NCBI GenBank assembly: GCA_031213475.1
Contig: JARUPZ010000016.1
Coordinates: 5,759,046 to 5,823,045, forward strand
Length of the DNA: 64,000 nucleotides
Direction of reading: 5' to 3'
Origin: Nereocystis luetkeana
Taxonomy: Eukaryota; Sar; Phaeophyceae; Laminariales; Laminariaceae
The notes beneath the pieces are model-generated. The model was not told where the DNA came from. It did not search any database and was given only the letters and a program-made list of their open reading frames with translations. The position numbers and the translations under genes are program-made. Every line of letters begins with the position of its first letter. Within the stretch, counting starts at the first letter, position 1. Positions 12,492 to 25,039 of this stretch are shown here, in pieces.

Positions 12492-14781
12492 ACGTATGTT
12501 TGTTGTTAGGACCATTGTCGCACATGAAAACGTTGGTCGGCTTGAGCGAGCAATGTTTTGGAAGGAGTCATGTTTCAGGTGAGAGATTTGAGCTCCTCGT
12601 GTGAAAAAGGAGGCGCTCAGAAAACCAACAAGGCACCACCCCTATGAGGGCATTACTTTGCTCCGACCGGTATTCTCGCGTGCGCTAAGGGCGGGCCGCG
12701 CGGCGTTTGTTTCAACGTTTGGTAATACTAGTAGGCCGCGAGGGGCGGATTTCTACAGCTGGATGGGCCGGTATATCGACCTGCTATTCAGAGGGGCGGT
12801 TTTTGGGGGGAGAGAGAGGGGGGTAGGGCTGGCCAAAGGGAATGGTGGCGACTGTTCGTGGCGGGAACATTTTCTTCGTTTTTATCGTTCCGTGCGGCGT
12901 CGTGTTCGAGTGTTCAGCTCCCTGACAGGAACGCACCACCGGGCGCTGCTTCTGCTCGCCGGTACACGCAATCTGTCTGTTGTTTTCATGAGCCGAATGA
13001 ATCCGATCGGTCGAAAGTAATATGATATCGTCAACCAATTAGAGGATCCACGTTTGGAACGAAAAAAATGGAACCACACTTTTGATAACAGGTTCCTTGG
13101 CAATGCTATGGAACGAGCCCACTTGTGTTGTAGTCCCCGGAAACCTCGACGAGACACCGGCGAGGAGCGGACAAGGTTAGGAGGGTGTACGTACGATGTC
13201 TAGGGTGCGGTCGTCGCCAGCAGCGCCTGGCCCTTCGTCTGTACAGAGGGAAGGGGGGCTGGAGGTATTGGGACACTCCTGGGTCGCCGGCATGCCGCTA
13301 CCTTGTAGGCGAGATACAGCATGAGTTTTTACTGTAGTAGATGCGGTAACGCGCGCTAGCGAATATTTCGTCGACAGCCTTGTGTACAGCAGTAATCTTA
13401 GCACTAGTGATTTCACGCATTGTTCTGTTGGCCGTAAAGTACGATGGCGACACTCTTTTGACTCGAACCCCTCGCTTCTCCTCGTGCTCCGTTTCGAAAG
13501 AAACGCTTGGTCAATGGTCGAATGACTAAGGCAAGCAACATACCAGTCTGTCCCCGAAGATAAGGCAGTTTCGGACACCCGTAAGTATAAGTAGTTTTCG
13601 TGCAGGTATGCAACAAGTGAGTACGCCCCCCGCCCCCCCGCTCCCCCACTCCCCGCCCCCTCCCGCCTTCCCTGCCTCGCCAATTCCTCCGGCGGCGCGT
13701 GCACCATCTTCATCGGCGCCGTGTGTACCGCTGCAGGACGAGGGTCGCGAGGCGTATGTGTCGGAGATCGCGGGGCGTTTCGTGGTCCCCGTCCGCCCGA
13801 CGTACAAGAGGACCGTGGGCATCGTGCACGACAGCTCCAGGACGGGCAAGACCCTGTACGTCGAGCCGGCACAGGTGATGGACCGAGGCCACCTGATGGC
13901 CCGGCACCGTCCGGGACGGTACCGCGCAGGGCGGGAGTGACACAAGTCGCGGTAGGGGATATTCGATATCTCGCAGCTCGCATAGATGATCTTCAGATCT
14001 TTCCGACTTAATGATCTAGATCATTTAGGTGCAGATTATGTATTTACTGGTCTGTACCAGTGTGATGTACGTACAAGTAGCTCACGCTGTCGGGTGGGAG
14101 CCATATGTTCTGCATGATCATATGTGAACAGCACCCTCAAAACGGCGGGGTAGGAAGCTAGTAGATGAGATCTATCTGTAGATCATCTGCTGGTATCTGT
14201 CAGATGGGCAGATCATCTGTCTGTCCTGCGCGTGCGAACTGTTTTGTGCTTACGTAGCCCGATTTAACAATCCCGCTGTCTACTACTCGTGGGTACTATT
14301 GCGGGAGACCATATTAAATAGGACCTACGGTACGCATAAAAACCTACCTGGTACATATTTCCCCATGTTTACTAGCAATACTTGGTCCTATTTATTATGG
14401 CCCCCCGTAATATAACAATATATATATATATTATATGAGGATTTCTTCAGTTAAGGAGCCCCGTCAATCAGAAAATTGTTTGGCCGACAAAGTGCCTCAA
14501 AAGTATCAACCTCACAGCATGGACCGCTTGGAACCTAAGATCTGCGACTTTTAGGCCTGGCGTTGAGGTGTCCATCGGTGCCTGCGTGATTCCGAGGTCT
14601 ACGCTACATACGTACCTACCCTGTCCTTTACATATATATATACATATATATATATAATATATATATATATACCGCTATGGCGGCGTTAGGGTGGGGCGGT
14701 GGTCGAGTGGGTAACGTGAGGTATCCATCGGTGCCTGCATGATTCCGAGGTCTACGCTACATACGTACCTACCCTGTCCTT

Positions 14782-14854
<73 letters not shown>

Positions 14855-14951
14855 CCGCTATGGCGGCGTTAGGGTGGGACGGTGGTCGAGTGGGTAGCGC
14901 GACACCTCGCAGAGGCATCACGAGCTATGTGCCAGGGAAAATCTCAAGCAA

Positions 14952-14991
<40 letters not shown>

Positions 14992-16647
14992 ACCTCGTAT
15001 ATACATATTTTGAGAGGGCGTCGGTCACTCGCTGGCCTCGCACCGGTAGTAATTTTGTGGGGACAATGCCGTGGTTTCAGCTCTGTGATCACTGGGTTCG
15101 CTCTTGCGCCGTGCAGTACGTAAGTATTCGGTGCAACAAGGTGGACGGTGTGCGCGGCGTAAGGCTTGGCGCGAAGAGCGCGGTTTGGAGGCGTTTCTTT
15201 CGTGGGGACAGCTCGTCCGGGGGTGTCAGTCCGTGAGATCTTTCGGTGAGAAATGTTCGCTCATGAGCGTGTGTGCCTGAGAGTTGTTGCCGTTCATTAC
15301 TGAGTAATTGTTTTCATCCTTGTAATGCTATTGTGTTCCAGGTGGTTGGGCCGACCAATGAGCTGGTGGAGGCCAAGCTGCAGCTGAAGGTGGAGACGCA
15401 GCGAATCTTCAGTCAGATGACCCTTAAGGCGAGTGCGCTCTCGGAGTCACTCCCCACTCGGTCGTCGATTTATGTGTTTTTTTTTTCGCGACCTACTTAC
15501 GAGTATTTTCGCGCAGCAGCACCCGGGCTTGATACGTACAGTAGAATGGTTGGTGTTCTATCAATACTACTATTACGGGGGACCATAGTTAGTAGGACCT
15601 ACGGTATACATAAAAACCTATATATTTAACCTTTTTTACTAACAATATTTGGTCCTATTAACTATGGTCCCCCGTAATAATAGCAGTACGTACTGTAGTT
15701 AAAAATGCACCGCCTGTCGTATTCCCACTTTTATGGCACCAGGTATTTTCGGCTTGTTCTGGCGATTTCCACCAAACGCAATAGAAAGGAAAGTAACTAT
15801 TACTGGGGACCATAGTTAATGGAACCTATGGTAGACATAAAAACCTATATGTTTCGCTATATTTTTACTAACAATATTTGGTGCTATTAACTATGGTCCC
15901 CCGAAATATTAATAAAAAACGATAACAAAACGGGAAGGCATGATAACTGCGGGCACATGGTCTGGACGCCGATCCGTCGCGTTTTTTTTTGTTCCCTGGG
16001 TGTGTGAGGTCGGAAAAGGGCATCTCGCCATCGCCGCCTTGTTGTGCACACCTCATCGGCTCATAACCCTTGTGGGCCCCCCCCGGGATAGCGACCGTAA
16101 CAATGGTTGGTAACTTTGGCGTTTGTCAACCGTCTACTAAGAGCAGTACGGGTATAGGGTTGTGCTGCGCCCATGTCACGCGATTCCTTGCAGGGCGCCT
16201 TGACCCAACCCGGCCCTACTCGACCCGCGAGGTTTTGACCTGGCCCGTGCGAAAGGGTAAAGAACGAAAGGTGAAGGGGACAATATCTCACGGTGGCTGA
16301 TGACAGAAAACGGTCTTCAAGCACAAGTCTACTGGCCGATAACAGAAACAGTCACACGGCAGTTACAGAACTGACCTTCTTCTCCGCATACAAGCCCAAA
16401 CCTACTTATCGATGACAAAAAAGCGGTTAGCTCGGACGCCAATTTTGTATGATACCACTCCCCCCCCCCAATCATGCGGTGGCCCCAATCACGCAGTGGC
16501 CGTGTTGTCAATTTCCCCCCTCCGAAGTCCCTAGAAGTGGGACCACCACCCTTTTAGGACCCCAGCCCCCGTTTTGGGACAACTCACTTGGAATTAGAAT
16601 GGTTTGTCCCCATATCGGGACTGCGGTACTAAAGGGTTAAGCGCACC

Positions 16648-16682
<35 letters not shown>

Positions 16683-19600
16683 TTCCTCCAAAAAGCGTGT
16701 ACCCATGGGCGGTCGTGGTTGTGGGGCGCCTTTGCTGCACTGGACTGCTGTCCCGCGAGCACGGGAGAGAAAAGGCCGCTCTGGAGCGCCAGCCCTCTGC
16801 CGCCCCCCCCCCCCCCCCCCCCCCCCCACCCGCCGTTTTTGTTTCCCCTTGCCCGTCTCCCACCGCCGTGGGGGTGTTGAAGCGAAGAGGGAGGTAGGTG
16901 CCGCTCGGCGAGCAGCTTCAGGTCAGAATGCGTCCGCTCTTTTTGGATGGTGCTGGTGCTGGTGCCGGTGGTGCTGTTGCTGCTGTCTGCTGCTGCTGCT
17001 TCCGTATATCCGCCACCACCATCGGCGCGGGGTGCCATTGTTGATATTATGGTTTACGACCGCTTGCGTACTCATATTTGATAAAAAATAGTCCTTGCAT
17101 TCAGTGCATAGTGGTACTGCGAACCAAGAAATACAGGCCAACGGATAGACGGACGGACGGACGGAGGCGGACGCGTCGGGTGTGTGTAGCAGCCAGACGG
17201 CCGTCAGGAAATCGGATGAACAGAGTCGCCGCATTCTCCGCCCTCCGCCCGCCGTTCCCCTGTCTCCGCCTCCTTTGCACGATCGAGGGTGCTAGTGATG
17301 AAGCTGGCGATTTCGTGCCCCGCCCCTCTCCAACCCTGCCCATCCCACCTTCCATAGGTTTATCACTCTCTCCGAAAATATAAGGATCGTTCGGGTATTC
17401 ACATATTTTTAAACACCGGCCAGAAACAAATCCCGACAGAAAAATAATGCAGGTGCCTGATGGGTTGTCGCCGCAGCAACGGCAACAGCGATATCAGCAT
17501 CTGCAACAGCGACAGCAGTNNNNNNNNNNNNNNNNNNNNNNNNNNNNNNNNNNNNNNNNNNNNNNNNNNNNNNNNNNNNNNNNNNNNNNNNNNNNNNNNN
17601 NNNNNNNNNNNNNNNNNNNGTGTGCTATTAATACACGAAAAAAAAATGTGCGGCGTTTTTTTTTTTTTTTGGCGGGGGAGGGGGGGGTGCTGTTTCGCTG
17701 CAGGCGAATTTTTCTCCCTGGCGTGTTCTTCGTCTAAACATGTCTGCTCGTCGCCTTTCTACGTGTTAATTGGTCGCCATTTAGTGCTACTTTCCTCGCC
17801 AATTGCGTATCCTTCGAAGCCAGCCGGCGCCACGTCTGCAAGGAGGGGGAAACGGGCGTGGAAGACGCACAGTTTGAGTATTCACTCGCATACTCGCATA
17901 CCTGGGGTGTGCTGATATCAAAACCTCCGGCGGTCCTCCGGGGGGGCTCCGGGGGCCCCTCAGGGGGCCCCTCCGGGGGGGGGGGGGGGCTCTGGGGGCC
18001 CTCGGGGGGGGGGGGGGGGGGGGGGGGGGCTGCTGGGGGGGGCGCACCTCAGACGCCTTTTACGCCCTGTTTTGCGCCTGTGTGGTGGTCCCTCCTGATG
18101 CCGCAGACCCGAGCCCCAAACAATGCACTGTTTTAATTGCTCATCAACAACGATTAATCAAATCCTGTTATACCGCTGCAATATCCCACCCCATAAGTTC
18201 ACGTACTTCGTCCCCCGAAGCGTACGCCCGCAGTAGTTCGGAAGAGGTTAAAGACACGAAAAAACGTGCAAGAAAAAAAAAGGCGGAACCCCCCAAAAAA
18301 ACACCCCCCCCGTGTAAGAAGTGGCTGTGACGAATAATGTAAAAACTGCGACGCAGATTGCCGAGAACGAAGACGACATACTCCTGTCGCTAGCCGCGGC
18401 GGCGGAGGTGGACCTAGCCCTCGCGAGGGGAAGGCTCGGAGTCAAGACGGGCGCTACCATTCCCAAGGTGCGGGCGGTAGGGGGAAGGGGTCCGGGGTGA
18501 GCTTGGATTTGGGGGTGGGGGGGGGGGGGGGTGGCGGGGTTGGTCAGGGAGCAAGGAAGAGCGGGTATTGAGCGCGCTAAATTTTTCGAGACCCCTTTTG
18601 TTCTGTGCTTGGCGTTTTGTTCCTCTTTCGTCGCCCCTGAGAGGTTTGCTTGCGTTATGCTGTAGGGGGAAGGGGAGGGGGGGGGGGGGGGACCTGCGTT
18701 GAGGTCTCCAATTTGACTTTCGAGGCAAGAAGCGCAAGAGGGTTTTATAGAGCTAGCTAAGGGCTGGAAGGTGTAAAGAGTGCGAAGAAAGCAACCGTTT
18801 CCTCGGAATTTCCCCTGATTTTTGTTCCGGTTGGGTCGATTTGTTTATTACGGGGGGCCATATTTAATACCTGGTAGGACCTGCGGTACACACAAACACC
18901 TATATGATATTTCGCTATTTTTTCTAACAATATTTGGTCCTATTTACTATGGTCCCCCGTAATAGTAAGCCGTGCGGGGGGGGGCTGACGATGGTGGTGA
19001 TTTTTGTTTTGATTGGGTCATTTTGTTCTCAGTAAGCCCTAGCGGGGGGGCTGACGGTGGCGGTATCATTTTTTCCAGACGGTATTTTCGTAGCGCTGCG
19101 AAACCGTGCGTGTTCGCTGTCATTTGCCTCCCTTTCATCCACAGATAGAACCGTAAACCTTTCACACCTACTGTAGGACAGATAGACGGTGATCTATCTA
19201 CATATCAGATAGATCATTCAGTTCATCAGCTGCCGTTGTGAGAGGTTGTGCAGGATCTGTACAGTTACAGATCCAGCCCAGGAAACTTGCGCTGTCATAG
19301 ATAGATCATGCAGAGAATAGCGAGTCCCACCCGGCAATTGTGACCTGGATCATGCAAGGTGGGGAAGAGATGATCTATCTGCCTTGATATATCTAGATTG
19401 TGAAACGGGAATCGAGATGATCTGCCCGGAGGTGTGGAATATCGCGATTGTGTATCCGGTAATGTATATATTCTGCGAGTACCCGGGTAACTACCCGACT
19501 ATGACCTCGGGGGGTACTCGGGTACCTACTCGAGAAACAGCAAGAGTGTGTTTGGTAGGTGTTGATAGGGAGTGTATATATTCTGAGAGTACCCGGGTAA

Positions 19601-22600
19601 CTACCCGACTATGAAATCTGGAGGTACCCGAGTACCTCCTGGAGTAACTGCATAGGTGTACTTAGCAGGGTTACTCTGGGGGTGCCAGGTAACTACCCGA
19701 CTATGACTTGGGGGTACCGGGGTACCTATCCGAGTAACTGCAAGGGCGTGTTCAGTAGGGCACTTCGTATTCACTCTAGGGGTACTCGGGTACCTACCCG
19801 AGTATTACCTCTGGAGGTACCCGGGTATCTACCCGAGTACCAGGTATGACCTTTGGGGGTGCCCGGGTACCTACCACCCGAGTAACTGCAAGGGCGTGTT
19901 TTGTGGGGTGGTTTCGTATACACTCTGGGGGTGCCCGGATACCTTGCCCGAGTATACACCCTTCTACTGAACACACCCTTGAATACTGCACGCCTCGGAC
20001 AGAGGACGATGTAGGTGATCGAGATTCTCACCTGGCGTTAGGATGTCTTGTGGAGGATCTGTGGGGTGCAGATTCAACGCAGAAAACGGGTGCCAGATCA
20101 TGCAGATTGTGCGGCTGCCACCCTGAAATATGAGCTATTACGGGGGACCATAGTCAATAGGACCTACGGTACACACAAAAACCTAAATATTTCCCTATTT
20201 TTACTAACAATATTTTGGTCCTATTTACCATGGTCCCCCGTGCTAAATCACAGGAACAGACCAGGAATCTACCTTTCCTGAAGGATCTATTAAGGGGGAC
20301 CATAGTAAATAAGACCTATGGTAAACACAAAAACCTACATATTTCCGTATTTTTACTCACAATATTTGGTCCTATTTACTATGGCCCCCCGTAATAGACG
20401 TTGGTGATGATGATGATGCTGATGATGATGATGATGATGTGGTTGTTGTGGTCGTTGCTGTCGTTGCTGTCGTTGTTGTTGTTGATGATGATAACGATGG
20501 CGATGTCGATGATGGTGATGGTGATGGTGATGGTGATGGTGATGGTGATGGCGATGGTGATGGTGACGGTGACAGGTGCGCGACGAGGGCACCATCAAGC
20601 TCGCCAACGCCCGCCACCCGGTCCTGCTCCTCCGAGGGAAACAGCCCGTAGGAAATGACATGGCCCTCGACGCTTCCATGCAGGCGCTGGTTCTGACTGG
20701 TCCCAACGCCGGTAAGAGTCGATTTCTTCACAAGTCAGACAGATCAGGTAGGTAGATCATCGATCCCCAATGCTTGACGACCTTTGTGTTCCAGGGGAAG
20801 AATTAATATACAGTAGTCCTGATCTGTATGACTAGCTCATGTTACTGGGGGGGGGGGGATGCCGTTTAACTTGCATGATCTACGAGCAGATCCTGCACAG
20901 CATCTCATAACGGCAGGTTAGATGTAGATGATATATCTGTAGATGATCTATCAGTAGATGATCTATTCGTAGATGATATATCTGTAGGTGATATATCTGT
21001 AGATGATATATCTGTAGATGATATATCTGTAGATGATATATCTGTAGGTGATCTATCTGTAGATGATCTATCGGTAGATGATCTATCTGTAGATGATATA
21101 TTTGTAGATGATCTATGTGTAGATGATCTATCTGTAGATGATCTATCTGTAGATTATATATATGTCGGTGATATATCTGTGGATGTCTATCTGTAGATTA
21201 TCTATCTGTAGATCATCTATCTGTAGGTGGTCTAGCTGTAGATGATCTATCTGTAGATGATGTAGCTGTAGATGATCTATTGTAGATGATCTATCTGTAG
21301 ATGATCTATCTGTAGGTGATCTATCTGTAGATGATCTGCCCCACGTTGTTGACTTTTTTTTTCATGGCATACTTTGTGCATGTACCAGTCTGATCGCAAA
21401 CGTGATAAGAGACGTTGCGATGGACGCCAGAGGTCTACGAAGTCTCATCGTAGTACAAGGGGCGTTCTAGATGGGCGAAACAAAAAAACGGTCATGGTCG
21501 TAAAATCTGTACGAAGTATCAAGGTGCGGTTTAGAGGGCCGGAAAATGTCGAAATGTACACTGTGTCTTATGTTTACGATCAAGTCCGATATTCGCTGCG
21601 GGTATCCCGGTTAGCCCTTTCGAGGTAGGGTCTCTGCGCGGGTGCACGACTTCTCCCCTCCCTGCTATGAGTTGTTCGCGGGTATTTGTTGGTTGTGTGT
21701 TTTCTCGTTTTCGTTATCTGGACGAGGATAGGGAGAAGGAAGGAGGGCGGGACGGAGAGAGAGGGCGGCGAGGGGGGGGGGTACTTGATATAATGCATGG
21801 CCGTAGTCTTATGACCATACTTCCCTCGCATCCCTACAATGCCGGGACGGAGCATGTCGGGTTTTCACCGACCAGGCAGATATCGCTTGCACCAAGCGCG
21901 AAGCGCCGTGAGGTGTTCAGCAGGTCGCATGAAGGGTGAGCTGCATCCTACTACGAAGAACCGCTTGTGAGGCGGACATGCATAATGGATGACAGCTTCA
22001 ACGAGTTAGTTTATTCTCCGGTGTGGCCACTTCCAGAGACAGCAATGGATTTGCTGTGTAACTGCCTCGTGGGTGCCCCTTCCCTAGAACACTACGTGAT
22101 ACGATCAATTCCCCTGCGTGGAGTAAAGGTTCTTCACCCCGCACAAATGACCTGTGACTCGAACGCTAGGTGTGACCGGCCGCCAAAAAAAAACAAAACA
22201 ACCACGGTATCGTGGGCTGGTTGTCTAGCTCACGTAGTGAGCGGCGTGTTTTACAGTGTCGTTGCCAACCGACGCCAACCCAACTTATACTTGATATATA
22301 TCGGGGGGGGGGGCAGGGGGCGAACTGCTCGCTTTCGATGCTTGCCGCGAGATTATTGTAGTACATGGGTACTGTTTAGTTACGTTTTTTCCCCCCCCAG
22401 TAACAGCTGCTGAGCTCTTCATCCACCGGTACTCGGAACACTGGCCCGCTTCGGTTCGACCATTCATCTACGCACAATTTCTGTCACATCGTCTTTTATC
22501 ATGTAGTTGATGGCTCTTTCTTTCTCACCTCAAATTACTAACGAGGTCGTGCAGGGGTCTCAACGCTACCAAGCTGCATTCCACTGTTAACAGCAGTTAC

Positions 22601-25007
22601 CGGAGCTGAGGTATGTACATGTCTGCCCCAACCGCTGTGCCAATCGGTGTGGGACTATCTGTCGTTAGCTTTATTCTTAGCTCTAATTGATGGGCACGGA
22701 TGCTTTCAACATCGATGTGTACGTTATCAGTTTTGTGTGCCATAGTTTGCTCCAGCGATAGCTTAGAATCACTCAAAACAACGGCTCTATAATATGTACG
22801 AATTTACGGTAAGTTATTGTTTGCCATAGATAGTTGCTGTAGCCCTATCAACATTCCAAGCTGCAAGCTGCTACAAAAACGAATGCCTCTACCGCCATGC
22901 GGTATGCCTGTTGTGTGTTGATTCACTATTCCCCTGCAGAGTCCTTCTTGGTTCTGCTTGGTTCTAGCCTACGTTGGAGCCTAAAACCACTTGATTACCT
23001 GACTGGCGTCCTCGTTGCACGATACGTGGGTGGGGAAACGGTGGGGTATCTATGCGTATGAATCCTGAAACTACTCAATTGACTTCACTACGTTCTCCCT
23101 GTACGCAGGGGGCAAAACGGTCGTGCTGAAGACGCTGGGGCTCGTGGCCCTCATGGTGAGGGCTGGGATACCGATACCAGCGGCCCCGGGAGCAAGAGTA
23201 GACCTGTTCGATCCCGTCCTGGCAGACATTGGAGACTTGCAGAGCGTCACCGGAGACCTGTCCACCTTTAGCGGACACCTCGTGGTGAGCACGGTCGGGG
23301 GTGGGCGGCGGCGGCGGCGGCGGCTTTTCATGAGAGCGTACCGGTCCGAGTACTGCTGCGCGTTTGGTCTCGTGGGGTTTCTATTTTCGGGTTGCATTGC
23401 ATTGCATTGCACTGCGGGGCGTATCATCGCGTCGCATGGCATCGCACCGCATAGCATCGCACCGCATAGCATAGCACCGCATAGCATCGGGTCGCATCGC
23501 AGAGCATCGCATCGCATCGCAGAGCATCTTATCGCATTACATCGTGTAGTATCACATCGCATCGCATTGCGTCGTGTAACATTACATCGCATCTTCATCG
23601 CACTTCATCGCAAAATAATGGAACCTTATCGCATCTGATCGCATCACATCCCGTCTGGTCGCACCACATCTCGCCGGATCTTATGGGACCTTATCGAATC
23701 TTGTCGCATCGCATCTTACCGCAGTTTATCGTGTGCGCCGTATCGAATTGCATGACATGGCATGGCATCGCACCGCACGGCACGGCACCGCACAGCATCG
23801 CGTCGACAAGTTCCGTAATCTATAACTTGTTTGGGATTCGTGATCTGCATATATACGATTTGCATGACATGGCATGGCATCGCACCGCACGGCACGGCAC
23901 CGCACAGCACATGATCGTGTCGACAAGTTTCGTTATCTATAACTTGTTTTGATTCGTGATCCTCGCCGCGACGCCTTTTTTTATCCACCCACAACCATGT
24001 CGGCGCGCCGGTTTTCGTAAAAAAAGGTGGCGAAGGCCGTGCTCGACGGGGCGAAGGCGGGATCGCTCGTGCTCATGGACGAGATGGGCAGCGGCACAGA
24101 CCCCATGCAGGGGGCCGCCCTAGCCCAGTCGCTTCTAGAGGTAACACAACCGAACGCCGACAACAATATATTTATATATATATATTTATATATATACCTG
24201 GTATGTATCATCATCCCGACATGGTCGAGCGTTCCCCCTCCGTGACAATGCTGGTCGCCGGAGTTGTCCACACACCGGGCAGATCATCTACAGATCAGAT
24301 AGGTCATCTACAGATAGATCGTCTAGATCCTTTCCTAAGCGTTGGGAGCTGTTGTGCAGGATCTGTACAGTACAGGTCCAATGCAGGAAACACGTGCTAG
24401 ACCATGCAGATTCCACGACTCCCCGCCCGGCCATATGAAGGAGCTCATACAGATCATGCAGATCACATACAGGTCATGAAGCGGAGGTCGGTGATCTGCC
24501 TGGTTTGTAGAGTTGATATATATGAAAAGGCTCGCCGGCAAAGCAAAGACGTTTTGTAAACTGTCTTTTTTTCCCCCGACGGTGGTTTCGGGGTGCCTCG
24601 CCCCCCCCCCCCCCCTCCCCCGTGTACCTCGACCCCCCATCAATAAAGTCGGCGCTGTCACCCGTATGCAAGAAAGTATGTACAAAGTGTCTAAACACGC
24701 CTCACTAAGCGGTTCTCAGTAGAGCGCACCCCACCCTTCATGAGGCTCGCCCAACACCCTCACGGCGCTTCGCGCTCGGTGCAAGCGATGTCTTGCCTGG
24801 TCGGCGCAAAACCCGACGCGCTCCGTCCCGGCATTTGTGGGGATGCGAGGGTCTATGTTCGTACGACCACGGCCGTGCATGACATGGGTACACCCTCCAC
24901 CCTCCCACCCCGCCGCCCTCGCTCTGATGTTGCCTGCCGCCCGCGCAACAAACCTCTCGTTTGGCAACGACGAGAAGCAACAACAACAAGACGTCCACAA
25001 CACCACC

Positions 25008-25039
<32 letters not shown>

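Noticed and set aside
20930..21345. CRISPR-like regular repeats
   Set aside because: The 15-base units lie edge to edge with no unique spacers, in an intron of a eukaryotic gene. It is a minisatellite.
23071..23638. Protein frames of 171-175 codons covering MutS2 exon 9 and the GCATC array
   Set aside because: Only the first 176 bases of the plus frame are a real exon. The remainder is the pentamer array, and the minus frame is its shadow.
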